From: Synergistaceae bacterium
Lineage (GTDB): Bacteria > Synergistota > Synergistia > Synergistales > Aminobacteriaceae
Direction of reading: 5' to 3'
NCBI GenBank assembly: GCA_031277095.1
Contig: JAISLU010000001.1
Span: 1 to 64,000, forward strand
DNA: 64,000 bases
Shown: in pieces, positions 8,037 to 16,512 of the stretch
Position numbering within the stretch: position 1 is the stretch's first letter
How the letters are laid out: each line of letters opens with the position of its first letter
Notes under the pieces: generated by a model
Databases searched by the model: none
Told to the model about the DNA's origin: nothing
The model's input: only the letters and a program-made list of their open reading frames with translations
Position numbers and translations under genes: made by a program

Positions 8037-10042
8037 GTATGGACTTAAAAGCGACAGCTACCGACCTGCGTTTATGTCAGCGCTGTCCCAGACTCTTGGC
8101 CTACCAAAAGAATGGAGAAACTTACGCTTGGTTGGTGGGAATCGGTGGAGGAGTGGTAAATTACGGATCCCTCTTCCACGATCACATGGCCGGCAAATTC
8201 CACAAGGACGCCGCGAACCCCAAAAGCCCTTGCCGTCAAGAGCTGATGGAAGTCTTGCGAGGCGGAACTTCCGATTTGAAAACGCGGCTGGATGCCCTGG
8301 TGCGCAGGAGATACTTCGATCCTTTTTTGGCCGCTCAGAGCGTAAAATTCAAAGCCGACCAGCTTATGGCTTTGGCAAAAGCGACGGGCTTCTGGGTCGA
8401 ATGCTTGGCTGATTTTCTGTCGGGGATTCCCTCGTTGCTGGATTTCCCCGAAAAGAGGATGGGAGCGGTTTTTCTTCCACCCGCAAACATCTTGTCCCTT
8501 TCTTATACTTATTCTGACGGGCAGACTCTGTCCGTGGGGGGAAAATACGACTGCCTGCTTTTCAACCCCGACGCTGCGCGGGCGGTGGTGTTCGAGTTTA
8601 AAGGTTTCAAGGCTACGAACTCTACGGTCGATCTGGCGCAGACACTAATTTACGCATGGCTCATCGAGAAAACCACTGGTGTAATACCGGCCGTCAAGCT
8701 GATCTACCTGGAAGATGACGCCCCTATCGACGTCTCTTCCGACGGCGTGAAAACCATGATGGATAACCTTCCACACCTTTTCACGGTGGCAAGACAGGTG
8801 CTGGAAAAACGCCTTCCTCTTCCCGTTGCGTCCGATTCTTCCCTGTGCCCCAAATGCCCTTATGATGAAAAGTGCGACCAAGATTGGGGAAATCGTCAAG
8901 CCGCACAAACGCCTAGCACGGAACCAAAAATACCTTATCGAAACGTAAGCCCTCTCGAAGAGCAAAAGGCGGAGCAGGACGAAGGCGAGGAGCGAATGGC
9001 TCAATTGCTGGAGACTTTGCGGCACCATCGCCTCGCCGTGGAGAGCATGGGATATGTGATAGGCCCCAGTTTCATACGTCTGAAAATCAATCTCGACATG
9101 TCCAAGGGGACCACCGTGCGCAAGATCGAAAACACGGTCAAGGACCTGCAGGTGGCTCTGGCCCTTCCCACTATGCCCATGATCGCGGTGCAAAGCGGTT
9201 ACGTCAGCGTGGACGTGCCCCGAAAAGTCCGCCAGCCGTTGAGCTTGGCCGACATGATGAAAATGGCCGACGCCACCCGGCCGCAGTCCAAGGCCGCGTT
9301 TCCCCTGGGATTGGACATCGACGGCAAGGTCCTCTGGGTGGACCTGGCCGAGCCCATCATGACCAGCATCCTCATCGGCGGAACCTCCGGCAGCGGCAAA
9401 AGCGTCCTTCTCCGCTCCATCGTCGTGGGGTTGATTCTGTGTTCGCCCCCCGAGAGCGTGAGCTTCACCCTGATCGACCCCAAACGCGTCACCTTTACGG
9501 ACCTGAAGAAGCTCCGCTGCCTGGAAGAGGGGAAACTTCTGCTGGACACCGAGGACGCTATGGCGGCCCTCTCGGCGACGGTGGAGGAAATGGAGCGCCG
9601 TTACGTGCTGATGGAGAACGCGGGCGTGTCGGACATTGCCGGGTACAACGCGCAAAGGGCGGAGATTCTGAAGCGGCGGGTGGTGATTATCGACGAGTAC
9701 GCGGACATGATCGTCAGCTCTCAAACGCGCGCCGACCTGGAGCTTTTCGTGCAGCGCATCTGTCAGAAGGGGCGAGCCGCGGGAATCCACTTGATCCTGG
9801 CGACCCAGCGGCCCGACGCCAAGGTGGTGACGGGCGTCATCAAAGCGAACCTGCAACTGCGCGTCGCCCTGAAGGTGACCAGCCAGAGCAACAGTCAAAT
9901 CATTTTGGGAGAAGGCGTGGGGCAGGCACAGTACCTTTTGGGCCACGGGGACCTTCTTGTGGGAGGCAGCGTTCACGTACAGCGCCTCCAGGCTCCCCTC
10001 GCCTCGGCGGACATGCTGGGGCCGGAGATGTTCGGCTCTTGA
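8033..10042 (+). CDS. Cas4/RecB-like nuclease fused to FtsK DNA translocase
   Basis: A 669-residue fusion. Residues 1-290 are a PD-(D/E)XK nuclease of the RecB/Cas4 type: His49, GKYD with Asp173, Glu188-Phe-Lys190, and the QTLIY motif (203-207). Cysteines at 15 or 18 and C272-x2-C275-x5-C281 reproduce the Cas4/AddB iron-sulphur pattern. Residues about 335-410 resemble the FtsK alpha domain, and 440-640 are the FtsK/HerA motor: Walker A GGTSGSGKS (449-457), Walker B VIIDE (551-555) and the ATQRP motif (590-594). No gamma (KOPS-reading) domain and no membrane anchor are present, so this is not the cell-division FtsK. The start overlaps the upstream stop by 4 bases. Codons become more GC-rich in the motor half. 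The likely activity is ATP-driven movement on duplex DNA coupled to cutting or resection. Confidence 0.85.
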   Translation: MSMDLKATATDLRLCQRCPRLLAYQKNGETYAWLVGIGGGVVNYGSLFHDHMAGKFHKDAANPKSPCRQELMEVLRGGTSDLKTRLDALVRRRYFDPFLAAQSVKFKADQLMALAKATGFWVECLADFLSGIPSLLDFPEKRMGAVFLPPANILSLSYTYSDGQTLSVGGKYDCLLFNPDAARAVVFEFKGFKATNSTVDLAQTLIYAWLIEKTTGVIPAVKLIYLEDDAPIDVSSDGVKTMMDNLPHLFTVARQVLEKRLPLPVASDSSLCPKCPYDEKCDQDWGNRQAAQTPSTEPKIPYRNVSPLEEQKAEQDEGEERMAQLLETLRHHRLAVESMGYVIGPSFIRLKINLDMSKGTTVRKIENTVKDLQVALALPTMPMIAVQSGYVSVDVPRKVRQPLSLADMMKMADATRPQSKAAFPLGLDIDGKVLWVDLAEPIMTSILIGGTSGSGKSVLLRSIVVGLILCSPPESVSFTLIDPKRVTFTDLKKLRCLEEGKLLLDTEDAMAALSATVEEMERRYVLMENAGVSDIAGYNAQRAEILKRRVVIIDEYADMIVSSQTRADLELFVQRICQKGRAAGIHLILATQRPDAKVVTGVIKANLQLRVALKVTSQSNSQIILGEGVGQAQYLLGHGDLLVGGSVHVQRLQAPLASADMLGPEMFGS

Positions 10043-10074
10043 CAAAATTTTCATTAAAACAGGGAGGTTTTTCT

Positions 10075-11355
10075 ATGAGGAGTAAATTTGGGGGTTCCTG
10101 GATTCGTTGCTGGATTCTTTTGATGGTTATGGCTTTTATGCTCGCGGCCGGCGGGTGCGGAGGCGGCGGGGATAAAAACGACGGAGCCGCGCCTTCCCCC
10201 GGAGGAAAAGCTCTGACGGTGACGCCCTCCGTTCTCCACCTGGTACCCGGGGAAAGCGCGTTGCTCACAGCTGACAATATCCGGGGCAATCTTACCTGGA
10301 TGTCGCGAAGCGAATACGTCTCCGTCTACCCCATGAACGAAAGATCGGCCACGGTGACGGCTTTCACCTTGGGTGAAGTGGACGTCCTCGTTTTCGACAG
10401 CAGCGGCGCAGAGGCGGTGTGCCGCGTGATCGTGGCGTACGAGCCGATACCCGATCCGACACCCGTTACACCCGTTACACCCGTCATACCCCCGGAGCCC
10501 GCCCCAATCCCCACCCCGGCTTCGATATTGAACGACGAGTGGGATATTTCGGGCGGACCCAACGGAGACGGAAAGGCCGAAGACGCCAGCGGAAAAGCCT
10601 GTACTCTCCAGCTGCAGGACGGGGGAAAGTTCAAGCTGAACATAACCGACAGCGGTACGAGTTCCGCAAGCGGCGTTCACGCCGCGGCGGGCGAAATTCT
10701 CGCCGGAACCGTGGATATCCAATTGACCTGGAACGTTCTCGACGCGAGCAAGAAGGTGGTTGAGACGTTTTCTTTCGCGGCCAGCGGAACCGCTGCTTTG
10801 GAGATCAAAGCCGACAACATCTACATGTATACCCACGACAACGTGGTGTTGGAGATCAACGTCAACTCCAACGGAAGTCTAATCGTCACACAAACAGGAA
10901 AGGCCAGAGGCTACGACTATGAGGCCACGTATACCGCCAAGGGGTTTTTGTTTGCTCTGAGCGGCACGTGGGTCGGTTCCAACGGACACGCCACGGGGAT
11001 AGTCGACGGTATCGAGGGAACGGCCACTCTCGTGGACGGCGGAACCGTCACCCTGAGCGTTTTGCAGATCACCCAGAACACCGTTGCAGCCTCGGCCTCC
11101 GTGGACGCCGAGTGGCATCTTTACGCGGGCGGGCAGTACCTGGAAACGGAACCTCTTTCCTTTGGGACCTTCGGCACGGTGACGATTCAGCGGTTGAACA
11201 CCAAAGCCTTCCGCTTCGCCTATCAAGACGCTTACGGACAGGAGACGGTGGATATTACGCTGACGTCGAAAACCCAGGGGCAGGTCAGGCAAAGAGGCAA
11301 TTATCCCGCCGACGGCATCTCTTACGACGGCAGTTACACTATTACGAAAAAATAA
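10075..11355 (+). CDS. secreted lipoprotein with bacterial Ig-like domain
   Basis: A 426-residue protein. The first 25 residues are a signal peptide with a hydrophobic core (LLMVMAFMLAAGG) and a cysteine that fits a lipobox loosely, followed by a glycine-rich spacer. Residues about 45-110 resemble a BIG2-type Ig-like domain (LTVTPSVLHLVPGESALLTA). A Pro-Val-Thr linker (PVTPVTPVIPPEP) leads to about 280 residues of beta-rich sequence that may be two similar halves. The ATG at 10075 has GGGAGG 8 bases upstream. It follows the nuclease-FtsK gene by 32 bases and may share its transcript, but the cell location argues against a shared function. Probably attached to the outer face of a membrane. Function unknown. 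Confidence 0.75.
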   Translation: MRSKFGGSWIRCWILLMVMAFMLAAGGCGGGGDKNDGAAPSPGGKALTVTPSVLHLVPGESALLTADNIRGNLTWMSRSEYVSVYPMNERSATVTAFTLGEVDVLVFDSSGAEAVCRVIVAYEPIPDPTPVTPVTPVIPPEPAPIPTPASILNDEWDISGGPNGDGKAEDASGKACTLQLQDGGKFKLNITDSGTSSASGVHAAAGEILAGTVDIQLTWNVLDASKKVVETFSFAASGTAALEIKADNIYMYTHDNVVLEINVNSNGSLIVTQTGKARGYDYEATYTAKGFLFALSGTWVGSNGHATGIVDGIEGTATLVDGGTVTLSVLQITQNTVAASASVDAEWHLYAGGQYLETEPLSFGTFGTVTIQRLNTKAFRFAYQDAYGQETVDITLTSKTQGQVRQRGNYPADGISYDGSYTITKK

Positions 11356-11433
11356 AGGAGACGCTGTTTTCCGGGAGTATGGGCCCCTGGTCTTTAAAGG
11401 CTTGGCGGGTAAAGCCTCGAATGATGAAGGCTG

Positions 11434-11442
11434 TGGTATAAT
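11434..11442 (+). promoter_or_regulatory. extended -10 promoter element before ferredoxin gene
   Basis: TGGTATAAT is an extended -10 (TGnTATAAT). No good -35 lies at the usual distance, which extended -10 promoters can tolerate. A leader of about 70 bases then reaches AGGAGGGG and the ferredoxin start. Confidence 0.5.
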
Positions 11443-11519
11443 ATTTTGGTTCTTTTGGGGGCAATAAAAGAATCTTTCAGCAGAGAGATTCGACAATACA
11501 GTGAACAGGAGGGGATTTC

Positions 11520-11693
11520 GTGGCAAAAGCAGTTGTAGATTCCGATGCTTGTGTCAGTTGCGAGGCATGTGTGGGGACGTGTCCCGTTGAAGCTATTGTG
11601 GTCGACGCGGGGAAAGCGAAAGTCAACGCCGACGCATGTATCGAATGCGGAAGTTGTGTTTCGGCTTGTCCAGTGGGAGCGATTTCTCAATAA
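11520..11693 (+). CDS. 2[4Fe-4S] ferredoxin
   Basis: A 57-residue clostridial-type ferredoxin. The two cluster motifs are CVSCEACVGTCP (11-22) and CIECGSCVSACP (40-51), each CxxCxxCxxxCP, which together bind two [4Fe-4S] clusters. It starts at a GTG with a strong AGGAGGGG site 5 bases upstream. It is the full usual length for the family. It probably serves as a general low-potential carrier for the many ferredoxin- and flavin-dependent enzymes of this organism. It appears to have its own promoter and is followed by a hairpin. Confidence 0.95.
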   Translation: MAKAVVDSDACVSCEACVGTCPVEAIVVDAGKAKVNADACIECGSCVSACPVGAISQ

Positions 11694-11741
11694 AGAAGCC
11701 GTCCCGAATTTAGGAGCCTAAAATTTAAAAGACTGAAATCA

Positions 11742-11788
11742 AATCAGACAGGAGGTCGCTCATGAGTTGGGTGGCCTCCTGTCTGATT
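11742..11788. terminator. strong inverted repeat between convergent genes
   Basis: Bases 11742-11755 and 11775-11788 are perfectly complementary over 14 bp and the pairing can extend by a G-T and a C-G pair. It lies between the ferredoxin gene (plus) and a convergent minus-strand gene. There is no long T run on either side; on the minus strand it is followed by gatttgattt. A bidirectional terminator is the likely role. Confidence 0.65.
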
Positions 11789-11868
11789 CGGTACAATCGG
11801 TTTCATTGGGGGATATCCGGAGGGCGGTTCCCTGCCTATGAGATTTCAGTCGTGGGATCTTTGCCAAC

Positions 11869-12243
11869 TCAGGAAGGAGTTTGTGTACTTTTTTTGCTGC
11901 CGTCTCCTCTCAGGACGGTGGCGAGAGCTTCCGCCCTTTGGCGGGCCGTTGCGCGGAGGGCTATGGCGCAGCCTATGGATACCGGCGGGTCGGGATTTTC
12001 CCCCAGGGTTTCCTCCAGGTCCGTGGGTAGAGGGCTGGCAAAACCCAAGAGCAATTTCACGTATTGGGAATACTGTTCAGGCGAGAGAGCTTTTTCCGCT
12101 TCATACAGCTCGTTGAAGTTTTTCGTGTACTCTGGAGGAGTGAAGAACATGCACATCATTCTCCTTTCGGACGGGTCCCGGAGCGCCAACCATATTTTCG
12201 CGTCCAAGACGTCGTTCGGTAGTTTTCGAATTTCCTCATACAT
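11869..12243 (-). CDS. conserved-looking hypothetical protein
   Basis: A 124-residue acidic, helical, soluble protein with no motif I recognise. It contains the segment ALSPEQYSQYVKLLLGFASPLP and a C-terminal half with the helix IGCAIALRATARQRAEALATVLRG. The ATG at 12243 has a GAGGTGAGG site about 5 bases upstream, which is why I consider it real. It lies downstream of the permease genes on the same strand but is 130 bases away. Nothing suggests a role beyond a small cytoplasmic protein. Confidence 0.55.
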   Translation of the reverse strand: MYEEIRKLPNDVLDAKIWLALRDPSERRMMCMFFTPPEYTKNFNELYEAEKALSPEQYSQYVKLLLGFASPLPTDLEETLGENPDPPVSIGCAIALRATARQRAEALATVLRGDGSKKSTQTPS

Positions 12244-12376
12244 ATCTGCCTCACCTCGTCATTATCGAACAAACCTTCAAGTCAAAGGACAGACGCAAGG
12301 GGCCGGTCCACCCTTGCGCCCAATTCCTCCGACGCGGAGCCCGTAATGAAAATGAAGCGGCTCTCTCGGGCGATCC

Positions 12377-12724
12377 TCAAGACCTCGGAACTTCCGCGTC
12401 TTTTTCTGGCTCGCTTTTTCCCGCTTCGTTTTTTTGCTTTCCCTGACAAGAGTTGGATTCTTCCGTTTCTCTGAGGTATCGGCGCAAAGAAACGACGATG
12501 GAAAATAAAACCACACCGTGAGCCACGAGAACATAGCTGGACTCCACACCCCAGTTGCGGAAAAAATTGAACAGAACCACAGCCGACGCCACGCCGTAGA
12601 GGGCGAAGGTGATATTCCGGGACAAACGCCCCCGCCGCGCGGCCAAAAAGAGGTTGGCGACAAATAAGCCCATAACGGCTATGGCGCCTGTCAGAACCAC
12701 CCAAAAACCTGGGGAAAAATTCAC
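12377..12724 (-). CDS. small membrane protein linked to a permease
   Basis: A 115-residue protein with three predicted membrane segments: about 8-28 (VVLTGAIAVMGLFVANLFLAA), 38-54 (ITFALYGVASAVVLFNF) and 63-83 (SYVLVAHGVVLFSIVVSL). A charged cytosolic tail of about 30 residues, rich in Lys and Glu, ends the protein. It starts 33 bases after the permease stop and is probably translated from the same message. A helper subunit of the transporter is the simplest idea, but no family assignment is possible. Confidence 0.65.
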   Translation of the reverse strand: MNFSPGFWVVLTGAIAVMGLFVANLFLAARRGRLSRNITFALYGVASAVVLFNFFRNWGVESSYVLVAHGVVLFSIVVSLRRYLRETEESNSCQGKQKNEAGKSEPEKDAEVPRS

Positions 12725-12757
12725 GGACGTAACCCTTTGCGTCTCGCTTTCAGTGCG

Positions 12758-14224
12758 TCAGTTTTTGGCCGCACGATTGAAAAGCAGCTCCGACCCTTCA
12801 ACCACAGCCCAGGTCAGTATGCCGACCAACAACGCGAATCCCGGGGTTTTGCACGCCAAGGCTCCGGCAATGACGCACGCGATGCCGCGGTCGTTGGTGC
12901 TGGTCGTCATGCGAATGCCGATGTTGCCGCAGGCGAAGCACTGGACGGCCATCGTGATCCCGAAGAAAATGGCGAACGCGGGCCGAATCAACGTGACCAG
13001 CGGCAGCGTCATGACGGCGAGTACCGTGGCGGCCCGGAAGGTGCAAACACCATCCCAATAGGTGTTCAAGGTCTTGTAGCCCCGCTTGTAGCGTTCGGTG
13101 ATCGTAAGCAGGCCGGACGCCCAGAGGGGACCGCAGAAGGGCACCCAGGGAGCGAACAGAGACATGACGGCGTTACGTATGAAGCTCACCAGGTTGGAGC
13201 GGCCGGCGTCGAAAACCACGGTCTCGTCGGGTCGGTCCGCGGTGGCCTCCGTCACGATTTCCTTTGCCAGCACAAAGTCGGAGAAGGCGATGATGTAAAC
13301 GGTGAGCGCCATGGGGATCGCCGTTATAAAATACTTTGCCGCGGGAAAGCCGAGGCCGAAAATGGTGAAGTGTTCCGCGACGAACTTGAAGTTCAAAGGC
13401 GTGACACCCCATTGAATTTCAGGGACCGGAATTTCCTTGAGCAGAACGGGAGCCAAAACAATGGCGAACAATTGAGCCGGAACCACCCCTTGGTTGCGCA
13501 CCAAGGTCCAGAAGGAGCTTTTTTTCGCGAGGTTGGCAAAGGTCGGGTTGAACAGAAAGAAATACGACATCAGCACCGCTATGGTGACCGTCCAGGGGGC
13601 CGCAGGCATACGGGCCGTGATGACGTTCATGCCCGCGGTTACTCCCGCGCCCAGCACGATTCCCGCTTTGATGGACATGGGGACCAGCTCCACCAGTTTG
13701 CGGCCGAGACCTGTGGTGCCCATGATCAAAAACAACAAAGCCACCAGCATCTGGAGGGCAATCATGGCGTAGATACGGTCCACGTTGCCCGTAGAGTAAT
13801 CGGGAATGCTCCACTGACTCAGATAAGTGAGGGTGAGGGGAAGCGCCGGGGTGATCCATCCGGGGACCACCGGGTCGCCCAGCAAAGAGGGCAAATAGTA
13901 GCAGAGAGCGTTGAGCGCACCAAAAGTCAGGGCCATGAGAAAAGCGCCGTTTGCGTCCAGCCCCAGCGCGGCGATGTTGTCGGGCTTATCCAAGCCGAAA
14001 GTGGTCATTGTCGTCATGACGCCGGCACCAAGGCAGGCTACGCCCAGGAACATGGCGGCCAGACATTCGGTCCAGGACCAACGGTGATGGATCAAAGGCA
14101 GACGGATACAAAAAGGCCCCGCTTTGATGCCCGGCTGTTCTTCACCGTAAAGTCTTTTTTTCAGGGGAAACAAACCCGACATAAATTCCGCTGGAACATT
14201 CTGCGTATCCTTTTGTTGACTCAT
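12758..14224 (-). CDS. putative NCS2/SLC23-like permease
   Basis: A 488-residue polytopic membrane protein with at least ten hydrophobic segments. The glycine- and proline-rich blocks between them (LGDPVVPGWITPALPL, VPMSIKAGIVLGAGVTAGMN, and a late GNIGIRMTTSTNDRGIA) are reminiscent of the nucleobase/ascorbate (NCS2, SLC23) and related uracil-xanthine permease fold, in which short half-helices carry the substrate site. The substrate cannot be read from the sequence; a purine, pyrimidine or small organic acid is possible. The amino terminus has a 50-residue cytosolic leader. A small membrane protein follows in the same direction. No purine-catabolic genes lie nearby that would settle the substrate. 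Confidence 0.65.
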   Translation of the reverse strand: MSQQKDTQNVPAEFMSGLFPLKKRLYGEEQPGIKAGPFCIRLPLIHHRWSWTECLAAMFLGVACLGAGVMTTMTTFGLDKPDNIAALGLDANGAFLMALTFGALNALCYYLPSLLGDPVVPGWITPALPLTLTYLSQWSIPDYSTGNVDRIYAMIALQMLVALLFLIMGTTGLGRKLVELVPMSIKAGIVLGAGVTAGMNVITARMPAAPWTVTIAVLMSYFFLFNPTFANLAKKSSFWTLVRNQGVVPAQLFAIVLAPVLLKEIPVPEIQWGVTPLNFKFVAEHFTIFGLGFPAAKYFITAIPMALTVYIIAFSDFVLAKEIVTEATADRPDETVVFDAGRSNLVSFIRNAVMSLFAPWVPFCGPLWASGLLTITERYKRGYKTLNTYWDGVCTFRAATVLAVMTLPLVTLIRPAFAIFFGITMAVQCFACGNIGIRMTTSTNDRGIACVIAGALACKTPGFALLVGILTWAVVEGSELLFNRAAKN

Positions 14225-14409
14225 GATACACCTACCCTTTCCTCAAAATTAAGTTTTCAAAAATGAAATGCCTACCAAACTGAATTGCCTGCTACACCGA
14301 ATTGCCGACCCTACTGAATTGCTTTTGAAACTGCGGAACATTGCCCCGAAAAAATGAGTTTCCCTTTTTTCTCCCTCCCTCTTTCGTAAAAAAATTTCTC
14401 AGTTCAATC

Positions 14410-14580
14410 TCAGTCCAACCTCAGTTCTATCGGGTATAACTTTGCGCCCAGCTTGGCAAAGTGTTTTTTGTTGAATGTCGCTATATTGTCGGCCTTTATA
14501 TTGATGGCCGATACTGCAATATAGCTATCGGCAACGGCAAACAAGCGCACAAAAACGTTGATATCAACGAACGTCAGCAT
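14410..14580 (-). pseudogene. internally deleted PIN-domain (VapC-like) toxin
   Basis: The 56-residue frame begins as a PIN-domain toxin does (FVDINVFVRLF, with the first acidic residue of the active site) and then jumps straight to the typical C-terminal part (DSYIAVSAINIKADNIATF, then NKKHFAKLGAKLYPI). Family members are about 125-140 residues, so about 70 central residues, including at least one catalytic acid, are missing. The ATG at 14580 has GGGAG 7 bases upstream; an upstream in-frame ATG at 14613 is less likely. The antitoxin gene lies directly upstream. It is probably an inactive remnant. Confidence 0.7.
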
Positions 14581-14616
14581 TATTTTCTCCCAAGAAACGG
14601 GCCACTGCTCCATCTT

Positions 14617-14820
14617 TTATTGCTTCCTCTTCTGCTTCAAAATCGATTTTGTCGACTTTGATGAACCCTGCATAAAATCAAGAAGCCCTTTTTTAGGGCG
14701 CCTCAGAATATATCCCTCATCCGTTCTCTCGCCGAAAATTTTGTCTCCTGCGTCAAGCCCATATTCAATCCGCAAATCAATCGGCAAAGTGATTTGCCCC
14801 TTTGTCGAAACAGTCAACAT
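14617..14820 (-). CDS. AbrB/MazE-type antitoxin (VapB-like)
   Basis: A 67-residue protein with a SpoVT/AbrB swapped-hairpin DNA-binding domain at the start: VSTKGQITLPIDLRIEYGLDAGDKI. The C-terminal tail is basic and should contact the toxin. I chose ATG at 14820 over a TTG at 14829. It is followed by a truncated PIN-domain toxin gene with the usual antitoxin-first order. With the toxin broken, it may persist as a solo regulator or an anti-addiction remnant. The surrounding 2 kb is more AT-rich than the bulk of the window, consistent with acquisition by transfer. Confidence 0.8.
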   Translation of the reverse strand: MLTVSTKGQITLPIDLRIEYGLDAGDKIFGERTDEGYILRRPKKGLLDFMQGSSKSTKSILKQKRKQ

Positions 14821-15028
14821 GTCGAGCAAATGAACACCCCATTTACCAAAAGGCTGTAACGTCTACCATCCCTACTTTTATTCAATGTAGGGTATTGTTA
14901 TTGTCATGTCAATACTTATTTTTCTACCTTTCTATCTTTTCTCTGGAGGTCGTATCCATTGGAACGAACGCCACGCTTCCGAGGCGTTTACGTTTTTAAC
15001 CTCCTTACATCTCTCCGCGAAAGCCGAA

Positions 15029-15985
15029 TTATATTCCGAAAAACGCTTTCACTTCCGCAAAAACCTCATCCACTTCTTTTGTAAATGGAGGCAGGGGATG
15101 CAGCGTCGGGAATGCGTGCCAAAGATTGTGGAAAATATGCGTCTTGACCTCGACTCCCTGTTCCGCCATCTTTGCGCTGCATTCAAGCGTGTCTGAACAC
15201 AGTATCTCCGTGTCGTCAGCGCAAAAATACGTTTTGGGGAAACCTCCTGAAAAATCGCCGAACAGAGGGGACACCTCGGGCGATTTCAGACGATCTTCGT
15301 CCGCGTACAGAGGAGGAAAGGCTTTCATTCCTGCGGGGAAAACTCTGTCCTTGCCGAGGTTGATTTCATGGCTTTCACAGGACATCGTGAGGTTTGTGGC
15401 CGGAGAATAAAGGGCAAAAGCTCTTGGCATTTTTTCGCCGGCATTCTTGAGCCTGAGCCCCAGTGAGAGCGCAAGGGTACCCCCCGCCGAATCGCCTGTT
15501 ATGAATATCTTTTCAGGATTGTATTTCAGATTGTCCACGAGAAAACGATAGGCTGCGGTAGTATCGTTCAGCGCGGCAGGTTCTCTGTCTTTCGGGGCGA
15601 GCCGATAATCGCAGCATGCAACCGGAAGCCCGAGTTTCTCCAGGTGCAGGCGCGCATTTGTTCTGCTGTACTTCCCATTGCCTCTGACAAATCCGCCGCC
15701 ATGAACATAAAAGATGAGCCTGTCTTCTTTTTCGTGTTTTTCAGTAAATCTGTAAATTGTCAGGCTCTGTCCAGCGGAGGTCACATAATCTGACCTGGAC
15801 ATTCCGCTGGGCGTTTCGTCATTCAGATATTCCATTTCCGATCCCGGTTTCATGGGATATGCCGCGCGGAGGCTGAGCATCGCGGGCAAGACTTCCTCCA
15901 AAGTCCTTTTGTCCGGCTCTTGTACGGTATGCGTAAGCCAGGACATACCCTCGTACTTCCCGATAATTTTGTCTGCCATTGTCAT
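15029..15985 (-). CDS. alpha/beta hydrolase, HSL-type esterase
   Basis: A 318-residue serine hydrolase. It carries the oxyanion-hole motif HGGG (in FYVHGGGFVRGNG), the nucleophile elbow GDSAGG, an acidic residue in the CADDTEIL segment and the catalytic His in HNLWHAF, the standard layout of the hormone-sensitive-lipase (type IV) esterase family. No signal peptide is seen, so it is cytosolic. The ATG has AAGGAAGGG directly upstream. Substrates are likely short acyl esters. It is a single gene in an AT-richer patch with a broken toxin/antitoxin pair, which suggests horizontal gain. Confidence 0.9.
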   Translation of the reverse strand: MTMADKIIGKYEGMSWLTHTVQEPDKRTLEEVLPAMLSLRAAYPMKPGSEMEYLNDETPSGMSRSDYVTSAGQSLTIYRFTEKHEKEDRLIFYVHGGGFVRGNGKYSRTNARLHLEKLGLPVACCDYRLAPKDREPAALNDTTAAYRFLVDNLKYNPEKIFITGDSAGGTLALSLGLRLKNAGEKMPRAFALYSPATNLTMSCESHEINLGKDRVFPAGMKAFPPLYADEDRLKSPEVSPLFGDFSGGFPKTYFCADDTEILCSDTLECSAKMAEQGVEVKTHIFHNLWHAFPTLHPLPPFTKEVDEVFAEVKAFFGI

Positions 15986-16065
15986 GACCCTTCCTTTCTG
16001 TAAGATCAGTCACCCCATTTTCTCATGAGTGACACCCAAAATAGCGTCAATCCACGCTCAAACTT

Positions 16066-16422
16066 TCAGACTGCAGCAAAATATTTCTGTCCGAGGGAGA
16101 GAGTTTTTGCAAATCCCCTCCGTGAAAATAGGTAACCCGGCATTGGAGGAATTTTATCCGCAGACCGATTATGCCAGAAATGCCACGAACGTTCGTTGAA
16201 TTGCCCGATATCGGCTGAATTGAGAACATCCAGCAAGTCTTCACGGGGGAACAGCTCAACCAGCTTGTAGATGTCATCCCATACGCCGATATTCATGACC
16301 TGAGCAAAAATTTTTTGAGGATAGGCTAAAATCTCGTTTGGCGTCTTCCACCAAATATAACGTGCAGCGGCTTTCTCCAAAAAAGTTTTTTGAGTGTCAC
16401 TCATTTCCTCAATAGCCGTCAC
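16066..16422 (-). CDS. small hypothetical protein with FNERSWHFWH motif
   Basis: A 118-residue soluble protein. The block ARYIWWKTPNEILAYPQKIF followed by AQVMNIGVWDD and GQFNERSWHFWHNR resembles small proteins found in other bacteria next to nucleotidyltransferase-type genes; I recall the pattern but cannot name the family safely. No such partner is present here. It starts at a GTG with GGAGGT 6 bases upstream. AT-richer than the neighbouring core genes, like the esterase before it. Function unknown. Confidence 0.6.
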   Translation of the reverse strand: MTAIEEMSDTQKTFLEKAAARYIWWKTPNEILAYPQKIFAQVMNIGVWDDIYKLVELFPREDLLDVLNSADIGQFNERSWHFWHNRSADKIPPMPGYLFSRRGFAKTLSLGQKYFAAV

Positions 16423-16473
16423 AACGGACCTCCCTCTTTAATCGCCTTCAATCGTCCATACTGGCGCACCATA

Positions 16474-16508
16474 ATCGAGCCCTTCCGTTTTGTCGGGAAG
16501 GGCTCGAT
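16474..16508. terminator. hairpin, possibly the original terminator of fprA
   Basis: Bases 16474-16486 pair with 16496-16508 over about 13 bp (ATCGAGCCCTTCC against GGAAGGGCTCGAT) around a short loop. There is no clear T run on either strand. It lies downstream of the flavodiiron gene on the minus strand, but a MITE-like element now separates the two. Confidence 0.5.
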
Positions 16509-16512
16509 AGGT

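Noticed and set aside
9439-10074. Upstream extension of the lipoprotein frame across the FtsK gene
   Set aside because: The extension is out of frame with a real gene, and the lipoprotein has its own ATG, ribosome site and signal peptide at 10075.
11762-12346. Plus-strand frame of 194 residues over the small hypothetical gene
   Set aside because: It begins inside the inverted repeat, has no ribosome site and no recognisable domain, while the minus frame has a good site.
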